Shown: positions 18,455-28,429 of the stretch, piece by piece
Numbering within the stretch: the first letter of the stretch is position 1
How the letters are laid out: each line of letters starts with the position of its first letter
Assembly (NCBI GenBank): GCA_003427395.1
Contig: BFEA01000180.1
Span: 1,235,049 to 1,265,653 of the forward strand
From: Chara braunii
Taxonomy: Eukaryota; Streptophyta; Charophyceae; Charales; Characeae
Direction of reading: 5' to 3'
Length of the DNA stretch: 30,605 nt
Notes under the pieces: generated by a model
The model's input: only the letters and a program-made list of their open reading frames with translations
What the model was told of the DNA's origin: nothing
The model's database searches: none
Made by a program: the position numbers and the translations under genes

Positions 18455-19338
18455 GATATTTAAGCTAGGATAGTACAGTAGGAATCCTCAATCTGAGTGG
18501 TGTATTGAGTGGAAGGGTTGAGTTTCCGTAACTCTGTGTTATGGAATGGCGGAGGGGAAGATGTTGTACGCCACGATATTAATGCTCAAGGCATCTTCTT
18601 CTACTTTTTGGTTCGATTGTGTGTAATCTTTCTCATGGACTTGAGCCTCAAAGTCGACATTGTTGTGGCTTGGGAACGAGGTTGAGGTGCCGGCTTCATC
18701 CGAGTTTACTCTATGGAGTCGCGTTTGATTACTTGTTGTTCGTCGATCATTGTTCGACTTTCGGATTCGTCGATCTGTTAGGATCGACTCGTTATGATTG
18801 GTTGTTATCTTCGATTGTTTTAATTCTCCTTTCAAGTTTTTCATCCTTTGTTATTTTATTCTCTTCCATAATGCGTTATGGAACTCTTGAGCTGATAATC
18901 AATGTCTACATAATGGGCGTATCGGGTTTTGAATTTATGTGCAGTTATATTCACTGGTAATTAACTTCACAGGTAATTTTTCTCTTTATCTTTTCTCTCG
19001 GTCTAATCATTGCGGTCCTCGGCTTGATCATTAGTCTAGTACGTACGATAGTATACGATACCTTCACTGCTGAGGACTGCGACCTCACGGCACGCAGCAC
19101 TGGGTATGGTGGTTAAGGCAACCGCCTTTATCAAAGCTAGTAGTTGGCTTGATCATCCGCATGTTGGAATCGGCGTTAGCTTGTGCGCCATCTACTTCAT
19201 CGCGGGGCGCATGTACTCGAGAGGCCGAAGTGGGAAGGCCGACAGTCGACGTGGCAAGTGGTCCAACTGCGGCCGTTACAGGATGGAAGGCGCGAATGGT
19301 AACCACTACGCGCAACACCAGGCCTCAGTGTACCGTAA
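18455..19338. other. No gene recognised
   Basis: ORFs of about 100 codons are present on both strands (for example 18619-18960 plus and 18539-18844 minus) but show no motif. A near-duplicate TTCACTGGTAATT / TTCACAGGTAATT lies at 18950-18980. GGTGGTTAAGGCAACCG near 19108 resembles a tRNA A box, without a convincing B box. The stretch may be the degraded leader of E2; no PBS is visible. Confidence 0.4.
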
Positions 19339-20319
19339 TCGGTCACTCCGGCCTCGGTTGCGAATCCGACACCTCTTGGCGTTCCTCCTCTGTACTATGT
19401 CGGAGGTCAGGTTCATCCACCGCCTGGGATAGACGCGCCACCAGCGCCACCAGCCCCGGTTGTTACGCCAGTGCAGTATCATCCTGTACTCAACCAGTGG
19501 AGCACACAACCATGGGGACTACTTCATCGGCAGTCCACGCCATGGCAAGGTAGCGCACCATGGACGGGGAATGTACCATCCCCCCAGATCTCTGCAGCGG
19601 CGCAAGCACCTGTTCAATTGCCTGTTCAGATGGCGCTGCCGCCGCAGCCTCCTGCCGTACAACCGAATCCGCAGGGCTTCCACGGTGGGCATGGTGGAAA
19701 CTCGGCATCAAGTGGAGGAGACAAAGGCCCTGCCGCTAATAATTTCCCAGGACCGGGAAATCGTGCATACTTCACTAAGGAATACATGGAGATCTTGGAG
19801 AGCATCAAGTCCAGTAAAGCTATAAACGAAGCAAAAAAGAAGCTCGGAGTAGCGAGGAATGGTGCTGCAAAGCAGAGCGGTACCCAGATCGTCGAACCTC
19901 ATGATGAAGGAAGCAGAGACGATGCACGCTCATCGGAAAGAAGTGAAGATATGAAAGCTTGGGTTACCACTACGCTGGGCGACTCGCTGAAGCTCATCAA
20001 TTCAAAATTGGAGGCAGTCGACAAGAAGTCGAAATTGGACGTGGCGGAGCGGGATGAGTTGGAACGCCTGCGAAGGGAAGCGCAAGGAGGCAAGGACAAC
20101 AAGGAACTCTCAAGTAATGAGAAGCGGAAAAGAAGCGTCGTCTGCACTCCAGTGGAAAATTCTCCATCCACTGCATGCGCCAGGCCGAGGTCCAAGGGCA
20201 GCTTAAAGACCAAGCTGAAGTGCATCAAGTTGTATGATGATGAAGGTCCTTCTGGTACTAAACAAAATCTGCAAGCTAAGTTGTTCCATCTAGGGAAGAT
20301 TTGCGTAGTTTGTTCTTAG
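19339..20319 (+). CDS. E2 gag-like protein
   Basis: The frame opens after a stop at 19336-19338 and runs 326 codons; no ATG is near its beginning, so the true N-terminus is lost. The first 40 codons are Pro/Val-rich, followed by a Gln, Pro, Gly and Ser-rich segment. Then come YFTKEYMEILESIKSSKAIN and a charged coil (RDELERLRREAQGG) with a basic end (NEKRKRS). No capsid signature is clear, so the gag call rests on position before integrase and on composition. SNCGRY in another frame near 19265 could be a ruined zinc knuckle. The last dozen codons read integrase-linker DNA out of frame, because gag joins directly to pol near 20265-20283. Confidence 0.6.
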   Translation, partial: SVTPASVANPTPLGVPPLYYVGGQVHPPPGIDAPPAPPAPVVTPVQYHPVLNQWSTQPWGLLHRQSTPWQGSAPWTGNVPSPQISAAAQAPVQLPVQMALPPQPPAVQPNPQGFHGGHGGNSASSGGDKGPAANNFPGPGNRAYFTKEYMEILESIKSSKAINEAKKKLGVARNGAAKQSGTQIVEPHDEGSRDDARSSERSEDMKAWVTTTLGDSLKLINSKLEAVDKKSKLDVAERDELERLRREAQGGKDNKELSSNEKRKRSVVCTPVENSPSTACARPRSKGSLKTKLKCIKLYDDEGPSGTKQNLQAKLFHLGKICVVCS

Positions 20320-20888
20320 GAGAATGCCATGACGCAACGGGACATTTCGGCCAGAAGAAGACTAGTGCTAACTTAGTACAACGATTTTGGTGGCCTAACA
20401 TGCTAGACGATGCAAAGAAGTACGTAGAGACCTGTCAGGTCTGTCAGCGGGACAAGCCGCGGACTCGAGCTCCGCTTGGGTTACTCAAGCCTCTACCCAT
20501 TCCTGCTGGCCTAGGGCAGAGTATCTCCATGGACTTCATGGATACTCTCGTGACCAGCAAGAATGGCAAGAGGCACATCTTCGTCATAGTGGATAGGTTC
20601 AATAAGTATGCTAGACTAATCGCCATGCCAGGGACTGCTAGGACTGAGCACGTCATCAAGTTGTTCATGGCCAATTGGGTGCGTGACTTTGGATTTCCAA
20701 AAACGATCGTTAGTGACAGAGATGCACGTTTCACAAGCGAGATGCGGAAGAAAGCCGCTGAACAGATGGGCAGCCAGCTTCAGATGACTTCTGCGATTCA
20801 CCCCGAAGCAAATGGGCAGGCTGAACAGATGAACCGAGTGGTGCAGCATCTGCTGAGGCATTACATCAAGCCCAGCCAGGATGACTAG
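20283..20888 (+). CDS. E2 integrase, zinc-binding and catalytic core
   Basis: The frame is open from 20283, just after the gag join, to TAG 20886-20888. The HHCC motif is complete (HDATGHFG ... CQVCQRDK). The catalytic triad is present: Asp in ISMDFMDTL, Asp in IVSDRDARFTS and Glu in HPEANGQAEQMNR. The protein would catalyse insertion of the element's cDNA. It is preceded not by RNase H but by gag. The stop falls where the sequence DD*DEKLPLIASLYNN carries on in frame, so this was one longer protein. Confidence 0.85.
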   Translation, partial: VPSREDLRSLFLGECHDATGHFGQKKTSANLVQRFWWPNMLDDAKKYVETCQVCQRDKPRTRAPLGLLKPLPIPAGLGQSISMDFMDTLVTSKNGKRHIFVIVDRFNKYARLIAMPGTARTEHVIKLFMANWVRDFGFPKTIVSDRDARFTSEMRKKAAEQMGSQLQMTSAIHPEANGQAEQMNRVVQHLLRHYIKPSQDD

Positions 20889-21632
20889 GATGAGAAATTA
20901 CCTCTCATCGCTAGCCTGTACAACAACGTTGTACACAGCACCACCGGCATCAGTCCTAATCAACTGCATCTGCGGTGGAAGCCTTGCTCTAGACTTCCTC
21001 TTGCCTGAAAACCGAACTGCTGCAACTCCTGGAACCATTGAAATTGGTGTCCAGTATGAGAAACTGTTGCAGCAGACTGTCGAACACATCAAGAAATCTC
21101 AGGAAGCCATGATTGCTTCTGAGAACAAGCGTCGCAGACAGTCCACATTTCAGGTAGGGAACGTGTCTGGGTCAAGGCTAGTGAGTTGGGACAGGAGTTT
21201 GGCATCTCTAGGAAACTAATGCCTCTGTACTTTGGTCCCTTGGAAGTCCTAGACATTGTGGGGAATGATTTGGATGGTCCCTCGTACGTCATTCGTATCA
21301 CTGGTCACTTACATACTTACCCTGTTTTTAACGCCTCCAAGCTTGCACCTTTCGCTGAGACATCACAGTTCCCATCATGGAGATCTATGCTGCCCCCAAC
21401 CATGGATGGCCACGTGGACGTCGACGACATCCTGGATCATAGAGACACGCCTGTTCCCAAGCCACCTGGCAGGGGAAGACCTCCCAAACCTGCGAGGGAA
21501 TACAGAGTACATTTCAGGCATCATACAGATCTGAAGGAAGATCAATGGATTTCAAGGGAGGAACTTGTCAAGACAGCTCCTCAGATCGTGGCAGATTATG
21601 AGAAGAAACTGAAGGGGAAGGCACCAGCATGA
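20889..21632 (+). pseudogene. E2 integrase C-terminus and chromodomain-like tail
   Basis: The integrase continues with LPLIASLYNN and shifts frame near 20985 (LDFLLPENRTAATPGTIE). It shifts again near 21165 into the last frame, which is open to TGA 21630-21632. The tail contains LMPLYFGPLEVLDIVG, GPSYVIRITGHL and YPVFNASKLAPF. A chromodomain-like block follows: VDDILDHRD, a GRGRPPKP linker, EYRVHFRHH, DQWISREEL and IVADYEKKL. The last block has the V-x-x-I, Y-x-V, W and L/I pattern of chromovirus chromodomains that bind modified histone tails. Two frameshifts make it non-functional. Confidence 0.8.
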
Positions 21633-21657
21633 AGCATCTCAGCGGACTTTCGAAGCT

Positions 21658-21670
21658 AAGGGGGATGGAA
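21658..21670 (+). other. Polypurine tract of E2
   Basis: AAGGGGGATGGAA has one non-purine and sits immediately before the LTR TG. It is 25 bp after the pol stop, the expected place for plus-strand DNA priming. Confidence 0.8.
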
Positions 21671-22490
21671 TGTGAGGAACAAGCCCTCAAGGGGCCCTAT
21701 CACATACATCACTTTGTTCTGGGCTTAGGCCCCCAGCAAGCCAAGTGCCGGCCCTAAGTGAAGGTGGGCCTGAATATTCGTCAAAGGCAAAATTCGACAT
21801 TTCCATATGTGGGTATTCAGGTTCTTGCAGCACGCCAATTGGTTGGGAAGACGCGTGAGCCTCACATTGCTGCGTCATACAGTTGGCCCAGGCCTTGACA
21901 GTTGCGCCTGGGCACACATACACGAAGCAGGGATGATACATTGGGAAACAGGCCTTCGGCCTTTGCAAAGGCAATAGTGCCAACGCACCTGCCTGGGAGC
22001 CCTGCATAGATGCAGCAAACAGCCGAAGTCCGGAGACTCAGGCCATGCCTAACTGCAAAGGGCCCAGGCCCTCAACTGTAGTCTCGGGCCTGGGCGCAGG
22101 GTCTGGGACCCAACCGGAAGCTACTGGAAGCTTCCAGCCAGGCCACACGGAGCATCCAGGAGGCTGCCACTTCCACAAAAGGAAGGAGGCAGCCCTGACC
22201 AGGCATTCTGGCCAGCGCTGGCAATGCGAAAGTGTTGTTGCGCTCTAGCTTGATGCTGTGCTGCTGCCAAGGGCGCTAACGGGGCGCGAGAGGTGTAGTG
22301 GGGCGCTGCAGGGCAGCGGGGCGCAGGCAGCCATAGCCGGGCTGCTGGGCACCAAGGGGGTACAGCGGATGATCAGGTGGTCTTCAGGGAAGGAGGCGCT
22401 GTGTGGGGTAATCAAGGTCTGATTGAGGGTGGCGAGATACGTACCTGGTACATGAAGAGAGGTCGGCGATGGTGTTCGCAGTTATGTACA
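21671..22490 (+). mobile_element. 3' LTR of E2, right end unresolved
   Basis: It starts TGTGAGGAACAAGCCCTCAA and shares CCCTAAGTGAAGG and the GGGCC-rich U3 style with the LTRs at both window edges. It diverges from them after about 110 bp. No second copy of its right part is in the window, so the end given is a guess between about 22250 and 22750. The interior holds many GGCCC/GGGCC palindromic steps and a GGGGCGC-rich stretch at 22260-22330. Confidence 0.6.
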
Positions 22491-23061
22491 TTGGTCTTCG
22501 TGAGTCGAAGTGATCCTGTTGCGTGAACCAGCTGTAGGTAGGATAGTCTGGTAGAGTAGGCTGGGCGTTGAGCGCCAGACAGAGTAGAGCGACTTTGGAT
22601 ACTGTGTTGGTGTGGCCTACGGGCGTGAACATTGGCTCATTACTTCATTGTATTGCTCTATATGGATGGTTTTCTCGGTGCATTGTACTCTCTGCTTGGG
22701 GAACGACTACTCAGTCAGCTGTGTGATTTCACAACTTGGTTTTATGTATATCGCTCACACTCATATTCCTTGCATCTATTTCACACAAAAAAAATTTTCA
22801 AGATCGCATTTTTTTGAAGCCGAAACTTTGCGGAACCTTGCCTAGATCTCGCGCATAGTACTCCTCTGAAATGCCTCACTCATAGCAGATCGACAGATAT
22901 ACAGGGAAAAAAAAAAAAAAAAGGGGGGGGGGTGATCCTCTTCTTGATTTTTTTTATTTTATTCTGTTGATTAGGACCAGGAGGAAAGTACAGTTTGGTT
23001 GGTTACCTTCCTACGTTTTCCCTCCCACCCAACCCTTTGCCTGCATTCCCAGTTTGGTAAG
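22491..23061. other. No gene recognised; contains A16G10 run
   Basis: No protein is recognised. At 22907-22932 there are 16 A then 10 G followed by TGATCC, which has the form of a polypurine tract next to an LTR start. An AT-rich TTTTTTTTATTTTATT run follows at about 22950-22965. The 5' LTR and PBS of E3 would be expected here but are not visible. Confidence 0.4.
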
Positions 23062-23149
23062 TGCCATGTCAGCAGCAGTGCCATGTCAGCAATGCTATGT
23101 CAGCAGTGCCATGTCAGCAACAGTGCCACGTCAGCACTGCCACGACAGC
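23062..23149 (+). repeat. Six GCCACGTCAGC-type repeats before E3 gag
   Basis: GCCATGTCAGC or close variants start at 23062, 23080, 23094, 23108, 23125 and 23139, spaced 14-18 bp. The reverse complement, GCTGACGTGGC, is the motif clustered in the E1 leader and U3. The reading frame of gag is open through the array, so it might instead encode a Ser/Gln/Ala-rich N-terminus. Confidence 0.7.
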
Positions 23150-23181
23150 AGCAGTACCAACGTCCGCAGCGCCCCACCACC

Positions 23182-24468
23182 ATGACGGGTTCATCATTGG
23201 GCATGACAGGCCACCTGGCGGGCGAGTCCATTGACGAGTACCATCAGCGGTTTCTAGCTCAGCTCGCACTGGTCGAGGCTGAGGTACAGCGCCAGGGGGC
23301 AGCCGAGGCTGCCCGCCTACAGGCTGAAGCAGAGGCAGCAGCTGAAAAGCAGCGGCTGCAGGCCAAAGCAGAAGCAGATGCCCAGGCCCTCCGCAGGGAG
23401 GCCCAAGAGCTGCTGCAGCGGCACGAAGCCACCAGCATCGATAAGCTCAAGTTCTGGCATTTTGAACCATCCGCCGGCCACGACAACGCAACACCGGAAG
23501 AGCAGCACAAGGAGTTTTTCTCCAAACTTGTGACACGGTTGGTTTACACTTGTAACCACCAACAGTCCGAGTTAGAGAAACAACACCAGTAACTGGCAAA
23601 ACAGCACCAGGAATTGGTAAGTCTCCGACGGGTAATGCAGAACCACAAGGATCTGCACGAGGATGCTACGCGGGCACTTCATTCCCGTGTATAGGACTTG
23701 GAGCACTACAAGATGCCGACGTTCAGGATAGAGAAATTTGACGACTATACGCATCAGGACCCAGTCGTCTGGTGGGACGGTTTTACAACGGAGCTTGGGA
23801 TTCACGAGGTCCCCGAATACTTGTTCATCTCGGCGCTGTTCCTCAACGTCAAGGGCGGATGCCAGCTCTGGCTCAGCCACATGGCAACCATCCACGGCTT
23901 CCAAGTCAACCATCTATACCAGAAAATCTCCTGGGAAGATCTGACGAGCGAATGGAAGAAGCGGTTCATCATCGAAGACGCCCCGACGCTCGCCATCAAC
24001 CGCCTCTTCAGCATGACCCAAGGCAACACACAGACATGCGATTGGCTCACGGAATGGCAAAAGATTGTGGCAACGCCCGATCTCCAGTTGCCATTTTTGC
24101 ATCTGCGTCGAGAGTTCTACAACCAGTCGTGTGCCGGCTTGAGTCTCTCACTCGGTGATCGTGAGCAGTACACGACCTTTGCCGAAATTATCGACAAGAC
24201 GCGAGAGATCATCAAGAAAAACCGGGCTGCTACACGCGAGAAATCAGCACGGCAGCCAGCCTATGTGGAGAAAGGAAATTTTTGTCCGAGTCCGCAGCAC
24301 GTCGCTGCAGTCCAACCGGACACCATTGTGGAAGACCCAGCAGCCACCCAAGCATCACGTGAGGGAGATCAGGCGGCCGCTGTCCAGCCGCAAAGCAACA
24401 ACAACTCCCAAGGAAAAGGGAAGGCGAAAACCACATCGCCGACTGGAAACGGACAGCCAGTACCATAG
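23182..24468 (+). pseudogene. E3 gag
   Basis: One frame runs from ATG 23182 (MTGSSLGMTGHLAGESIDEY) with stops at 23590-23592, 23692-23694 and 24466-24468. Residues about 15-95 form a long Ala/Glu/Gln coiled coil (EAEVQRQGAAEAARLQAEAE). A second module starts near 23710 (MPTFRIEKFDDYTHQDPVVW) and forms the capsid-like domain, with VPEYLFISALFLNVKGGCQL, WEDLTSEWKKRF and a helical tail to about 24220. The C-terminus is Gln/Ser/Lys-rich. Between the modules, at 23692-23710, the text looks shortened. The protein would form the particle shell. The ATG is supported by the change from repeat to coil sequence. Confidence 0.75.
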
Positions 24469-24654
24469 GTCAAGTTCAACTTGACTCAGGCCAAATACAA
24501 GTACCGAGGCGGAATACAACTACCGCAGCCGATACAGCTGCTGCTATTGGTGCAACAACACCAAGCACAAGACCTTCCACTGCCAGGATCAAGGCAAGGA
24601 GGATGTTCGGCCTCGCATCAACTCGGGAAACTGAGTTGCGCGGGAGGTGAGGCG
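24469..24654 (+). pseudogene. E3 nucleocapsid zinc knuckle
   Basis: After the gag stop the reading shifts frame near 24505 and gives a perfect CX2CX4HX4C knuckle, CYWCNNTKHKTFHC, at 24542-24583. The sequence then runs through QDQGKEDVRPRINSGN to a TGA near 24650, which looks like a natural gag end. The knuckle would bind genomic RNA for packaging. The start coordinate is nominal. Confidence 0.75.
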
Positions 24655-25692
24655 ACTCCACCTCTCACTCGGCCAGATTCGGCGGCCTTGCTAGCGGCCT
24701 CCTACACATCTGGGGAGAATGCGGATGTCACAAGTCCTCGGTTCACTTATGAGGATTACGCTGTCCACTTGGTCCCACCGTTGGACCAGCCACTCCACGT
24801 GCAACAATCCACCTCATGCACAGTTTCACCACCATCGGCAACCGATTCGGCAACGTCGCCGCCATCTATCGTCGGGGATTCGACGTCATGGTCAAGACTT
24901 GAAGAGCTCGACCCGTTGACGTTTGCGAATTTCCAATGGATGCCCGTTCCCCCGACCGGTCAATTGCCGAAACCGCCTTGCAACGTGCTCAAGGCACAAT
25001 TGCGGGATTACTTGCACATTGGAGTACCAACTCCGTTGATGGACGCCGGAGTAGAGGTTGTCGACCTTCACGACTACGTTGCGAAGATCGACCGCGAGTT
25101 CAAGACACAACGGTACGACGGCATCGACGCGCCATTGTTGTACATACGCATTGAGATCGGAGAGGTGACTTGCAGCGCTTTGGTCGATTGCGGAGCTACT
25201 CGCAATTATATCAGCCAAGACTTTATGGTACGTGCTGGCCTTGGGCCATGCGTTCGGAGGAAGTCGCAGCCTACGCAAGTCACGTTGGCCGACGGTTAAC
25301 GCACAAGTCAATCGACCGATGCATTGATTATGTACTTCGCCCCGCATGCAAGCGAGGTCGTGTCCTTCGACATTTTGGACACTCAATTCGACATGATCTT
25401 GGGCATGTCATGACTGCGAAGCGAGGATCACCTGGTGAACTTCTACTGCCGCACCGTTCACGTTCGTGATTGAACCGGAGTACTAGTCCCATGCGCGGTG
25501 CCTCCTCCTCACCCTTCGATCAGCTGCCACGCGGTGTCCGCCGCAAGCATTCGAGCTTCCATCACCAGGGATGGCATCGAGGAGATGGGGGTGTGTTTTC
25601 TCCACGCCCTCCCGCCCCATGACATTCCATCGACGGACTCATCATCGGACCCACGCATCGTCGAGCTTCTGGACGCCTACGGCGACATGTTC
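24481..25692 (+). pseudogene. E3 pol N-terminus and aspartic protease
   Basis: The frame open at 24481-25299 contains a low-complexity pol spacer rich in Pro, Ser and Thr. Then comes LKAQLRDYLHIGVPTPLMDA and the protease, with active site ALVDCGATRNYIS near 25180. D-C-G replaces the usual D-S/T-G, as in some plant Ty3 families. After TAA 25297-25299 the same frame continues to the C-terminal signature FDMILGMS (stop at 25411-25413), another stop at 25471-25473, and the linker IVELLDAYGDMF before reverse transcriptase, stopped by TAA 25693-25695. This is one protease with at least four in-frame stops. Confidence 0.75.
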
Positions 25693-25695
25693 TAA

Positions 25696-26618
25696 GCCCC
25701 GCACGGAGCAGTACCGGATCGGCCCATCCACCACAAGATCATCCTCGAGGTCGGGGCCGTACCTCCGCGTGGTTGCATCTAGTGTATGAGCGAGGAAGAG
25801 TTAAGTGTGCTAGGGGCACAACTCGACGACCTTCTCGAGAAAGGCTGGATTCGGCCTAGCTTTCGCCATACGGTGCTCCCGTTCTTTTCGTCCGGAAGAA
25901 GAACAAGGATTTGCGATTGTGCATCGATTATCGCAAGCTCAACGCGCAAACCGTCAAGAACTTTGGCCCTCTTTCGAGCATCGACGACCTCCTCGAACGG
26001 TTGGGCAGCGCCAAGTTCTTCTCCAAGCTTGACCTCAAATCGGGATATCACCAACTCGAGATCCGGCAAGAGGACCGCTACAAGACCGCGTTTATGACGC
26101 GATATGGACATTTCGAATGGTTGGTTATGCCTTTTGGTCTTACGAATGCCCCGACCACATTCCAAGCGGCTATGACAACGGAGTTCCAACACATGCTGGA
26201 TAGATTCTCTCTCATCGACCTGGACGACATCTTGGTGTACAGCCGGAGTTTGGACGAGCATGTGGAGCACCTTCGCATCGTTTTGGAGCGGCTACGACAA
26301 GCCAAGTACAAAGCCAACCGCGATAAATGCGAATTCACACGGCAAGAGCTAGAGTACTTGGGACATTATGTGATGCCTCAAGGCATCCGCCCGCTTGTGA
26401 ACAAGATGGAGGTCGTCTTCGTATGGCCCGAGCCCACCAACACCAAGATGAAACCAAGTTCGTCTCGACATCCACAAACGGACGGGCAAACAGAGTGGGC
26501 ACATCAAACCGCTCAAATAATGCTTCGTACACTCATCCGGATCAGAAGGATTGGGTTGACTGCATCCCCGACATCGAGTTGGCCTACAACACTTCGTTGC
26601 ATCGGGCGATCGACGTGA
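25696..26618 (+). pseudogene. E3 reverse transcriptase, joined to integrase tail
   Basis: The frame continues through a stop at 25780-25782 (MSEEELSVLGAQLDDLLEKG). It shifts near 25864 into a frame open to 26618. The reverse transcriptase blocks are RLCIDYRKLNAQTVKN, FFSKLDLKSGYHQLEI (first catalytic Asp), MPFGLTNAPTTFQ and LIDLDDILVYS. The catalytic Asp pair is kept, but the YxDD Tyr reads Asp (26217-26219). EYLGHYVMPQGI leads to VWPEPTNTK. There the text jumps to MKPSSSRHPQTDGQTEWAHQ, the third-catalytic-residue block of integrase. RNase H, the integrase zinc domain and the first two catalytic Asp residues are missing. The last ~25 codons are out of frame. Confidence 0.85.
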
Positions 26619-27288
26619 CTCCATCCGAGTTGCACCACGGTGGTCGGAAAGGCCGTATCTTTTCTGATCTTTTCCTCCCCATGAACAACCGACATAGACG
26701 CTGCTTGCTCCCCCACGTCCGTCCGGAAGTACAGGGAATTGCTGGCTCAAGCTCGCGCGAACATGCAAAAGGGTCAAGTCCGCATGCAGCAGCAAGCCAA
26801 CAGGCGAGTTTGTAATCGAGCAGGATGTTTCACGCAAACTGCTCCCCAAGTGGTTTGGACCTTGGCCCGTAACATCAGCCGCGGGCGATGAGCCCGATGN
26901 CCCCTCATTTGTGATCAACATCCCCCCGCATCTGACGGCCCATCTAGTCTTTCACGCCTCGAAGCTGGCGACATATACACCAGCTAACAGCGACGACTTC
27001 CCGGGCCGATGATCGCAAGACCCTCCATCTATGGATGGTCATCAGGAAGTTGACCGCATCATCACGGATCGCAAGTACAGCAGCAAGCCTCGATAGTACG
27101 AAGTTACCTTCAAAGCATGCGATCCCGGCGACACTTGATGGATTTCAGGAGAAGATTTGAAAGCATCCGCACCGCTGATCTATGCTCACTACGAACGACA
27201 AAGGTTAGCTAAGGGAGCTTCACGACCTGCCCCTCCCACCCGGACTTTGGTCCCTCCCTCAAAGAGACAGCTTCGCCCTCGCAGGTAA
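26447..27288 (+). pseudogene. E3 integrase C-terminus and chromodomain-like tail
   Basis: The integrase tail begins SSSRHPQTDGQTE and shifts frame near 26540 (PDQKDWVDCIPDIELAYNTS). It shifts again near 26690 (SVRKYRELLAQARANMQKGQ) and near 26810, giving KLLPKWFGPWPVTSAAGDEP and PHLTAHLVFHASKLATY. The chromodomain-like end is VDRIITDRKY ... YEVTFKACDP ... WISGEDL ... LIYAHYERQR. Stops lie at 27010-27012, 27094-27096 and 27136-27138. The reading ends at TAA 27286-27288, 12 bp before the polypurine tract. Base 26900 is an N. Confidence 0.8.
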
Positions 27289-27300
27289 GCTTGGTCTTTC

Positions 27301-27312
27301 AAGGAGGGGGGG
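27301..27312 (+). other. Polypurine tract of E3
   Basis: AAGGAGGGGGGG lies between the pol stop and the LTR, the correct place for a plus-strand primer. Confidence 0.85.
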
Positions 27313-27364
27313 TTGTGGCATACTGCGCAGCCACACGGGCCTGCAGGGTCCGACCAGCATTCTC

Positions 27365-27587
27365 AGCCTAAAAGCCTGAAAACAAGGGCGTACAGGCCCT
27401 GTGTCGTTTTAGCCTAAAAGCCTGAAAACAAGGGCGTACAGGCCCTGTGTCGTTTCAGCCTAAAAGCCTGAAAACAAGGGCCTACAGGCCCTGTGTCGTT
27501 CCAGCCTAGAAGCCTGAAAACAAGGGCCTACAGGCCCTGTGTCGTTTCAGCCTAAAAAGGGCCCTCCTCCAGGCCCTGAGTCTTTTC
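27365..27587 (+). repeat. 46-bp tandem array in the E3 U3
   Basis: Four near-identical units start at 27365, 27411, 27457 and 27503. A shorter fifth runs 27549-27587. Each opens with AGCCTAAAAGCCTGAAAACA and contains AGGGC(G/C)TACAGGCCCT, a palindromic GGGCC step. Units differ at only a few positions. Confidence 0.9.
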
Positions 27588-27764
27588 AGCCTGAAACGGA
27601 GGGCCATTTTCAGGCCCTCATAAGATCGACCTGCCCTGAAACTCAGGCACCAAACCAGGGTTTTAGCACTGGCCTGTTTTCAAGACAACCTTCGTTTGAA
27701 CTTCAACGCCAGGGTCTAGCACGTTTTGGCATTGGCAAGAGCAGCCTCCTGGACGGGCCAGCAC

Positions 27765-27772
27765 TATATAAG
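27765..27772 (+). promoter_or_regulatory. TATA box of the E3 LTR
   Basis: TATATAAG lies about 450 bp into the LTR, between the tandem array and the GA/CT-rich R-U5 part, where the retrotransposon promoter is expected. Confidence 0.6.
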
Positions 27773-28429
27773 ACTGGCCCGCCCTGCAGGCTGCAGGTAG
27801 TCACGAGGTAGTTCACGGGCACTTCACGTGCAGGAGGCAGGAGGCAGTCTCAGGATTCGGCAGCAGCACTCAGTAGGAGCGCTGCAGTAGTAGTCGTAGC
27901 GTTAGCAGTAGTCTTCAGCGCTGGGCGCTATTAGGAGCTAGAGTAGCACTGGAGAGAGAGAGATGGTTGGCGGAGGCCAGGGAGACATAGCTCCAGCTTC
28001 GTCTTCGATGTACCTGCAACAAGGCGCCACCTTCACAGGTTAGTACCGGACTGAGAGAGAGAGAGAGAGAGTTCTTCTTCCTNTTCTAAGTCCACCATCT
28101 CTCCCTCACCCTCTCGCTCCCTAACTTCTCAGTATCTGCAGACTACGAGAGAGAGAGAGATTGGTGACTTTGGGACTTGACGACATTTGGATCCAGACTC
28201 CACATCGAGATTGAGACATTGGACGAGGGATTATTTGGGACCTGTACCGAAGACTTGGTGTTGACGATATTCCCATCTTCCCCTCTTCGTCGTCTAACCC
28301 CCCTCTTCTTCGTCTATGTATGGTTGGGGACTGGCGCATTCTTCCTGTGTGAGCGCCAGCCCCCTTCACACCATGGAATGATGATGATGTATGTTTGGTC
28401 TGCATTGCAACATTGATTGTTCGGATCAT

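Larger units (their letters stand above)
27314..28428 (+). mobile_element. LTR of E3
   Basis: It begins TGTGGCATACTG right after the polypurine tract. The proposed end is GGATCA at 28428, followed by T and a PBS-like TGGTATATTAGC, the same layout as E4. This gives a TG...CA LTR of 1115 bp. U3 holds a 46-bp tandem array and a TATA box. The right half matches 9050-9690. Base 28083 is an N. Confidence 0.7.

Noticed and set aside
18539-18960. Overlapping ORFs of about 100 codons on both strands
   Set aside because: No motif and no codon bias separates either from chance.
19095-19190. GGTGGTTAAGGCAACCG resembling a tRNA-Leu/Ser A box, possible SINE
   Set aside because: No convincing B box or cloverleaf follows, only a weak GTTGGAATCGG.
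26900-26900. Ambiguous base (also at 28083)
   Set aside because: These are sequencing or polishing gaps, not biological signals.
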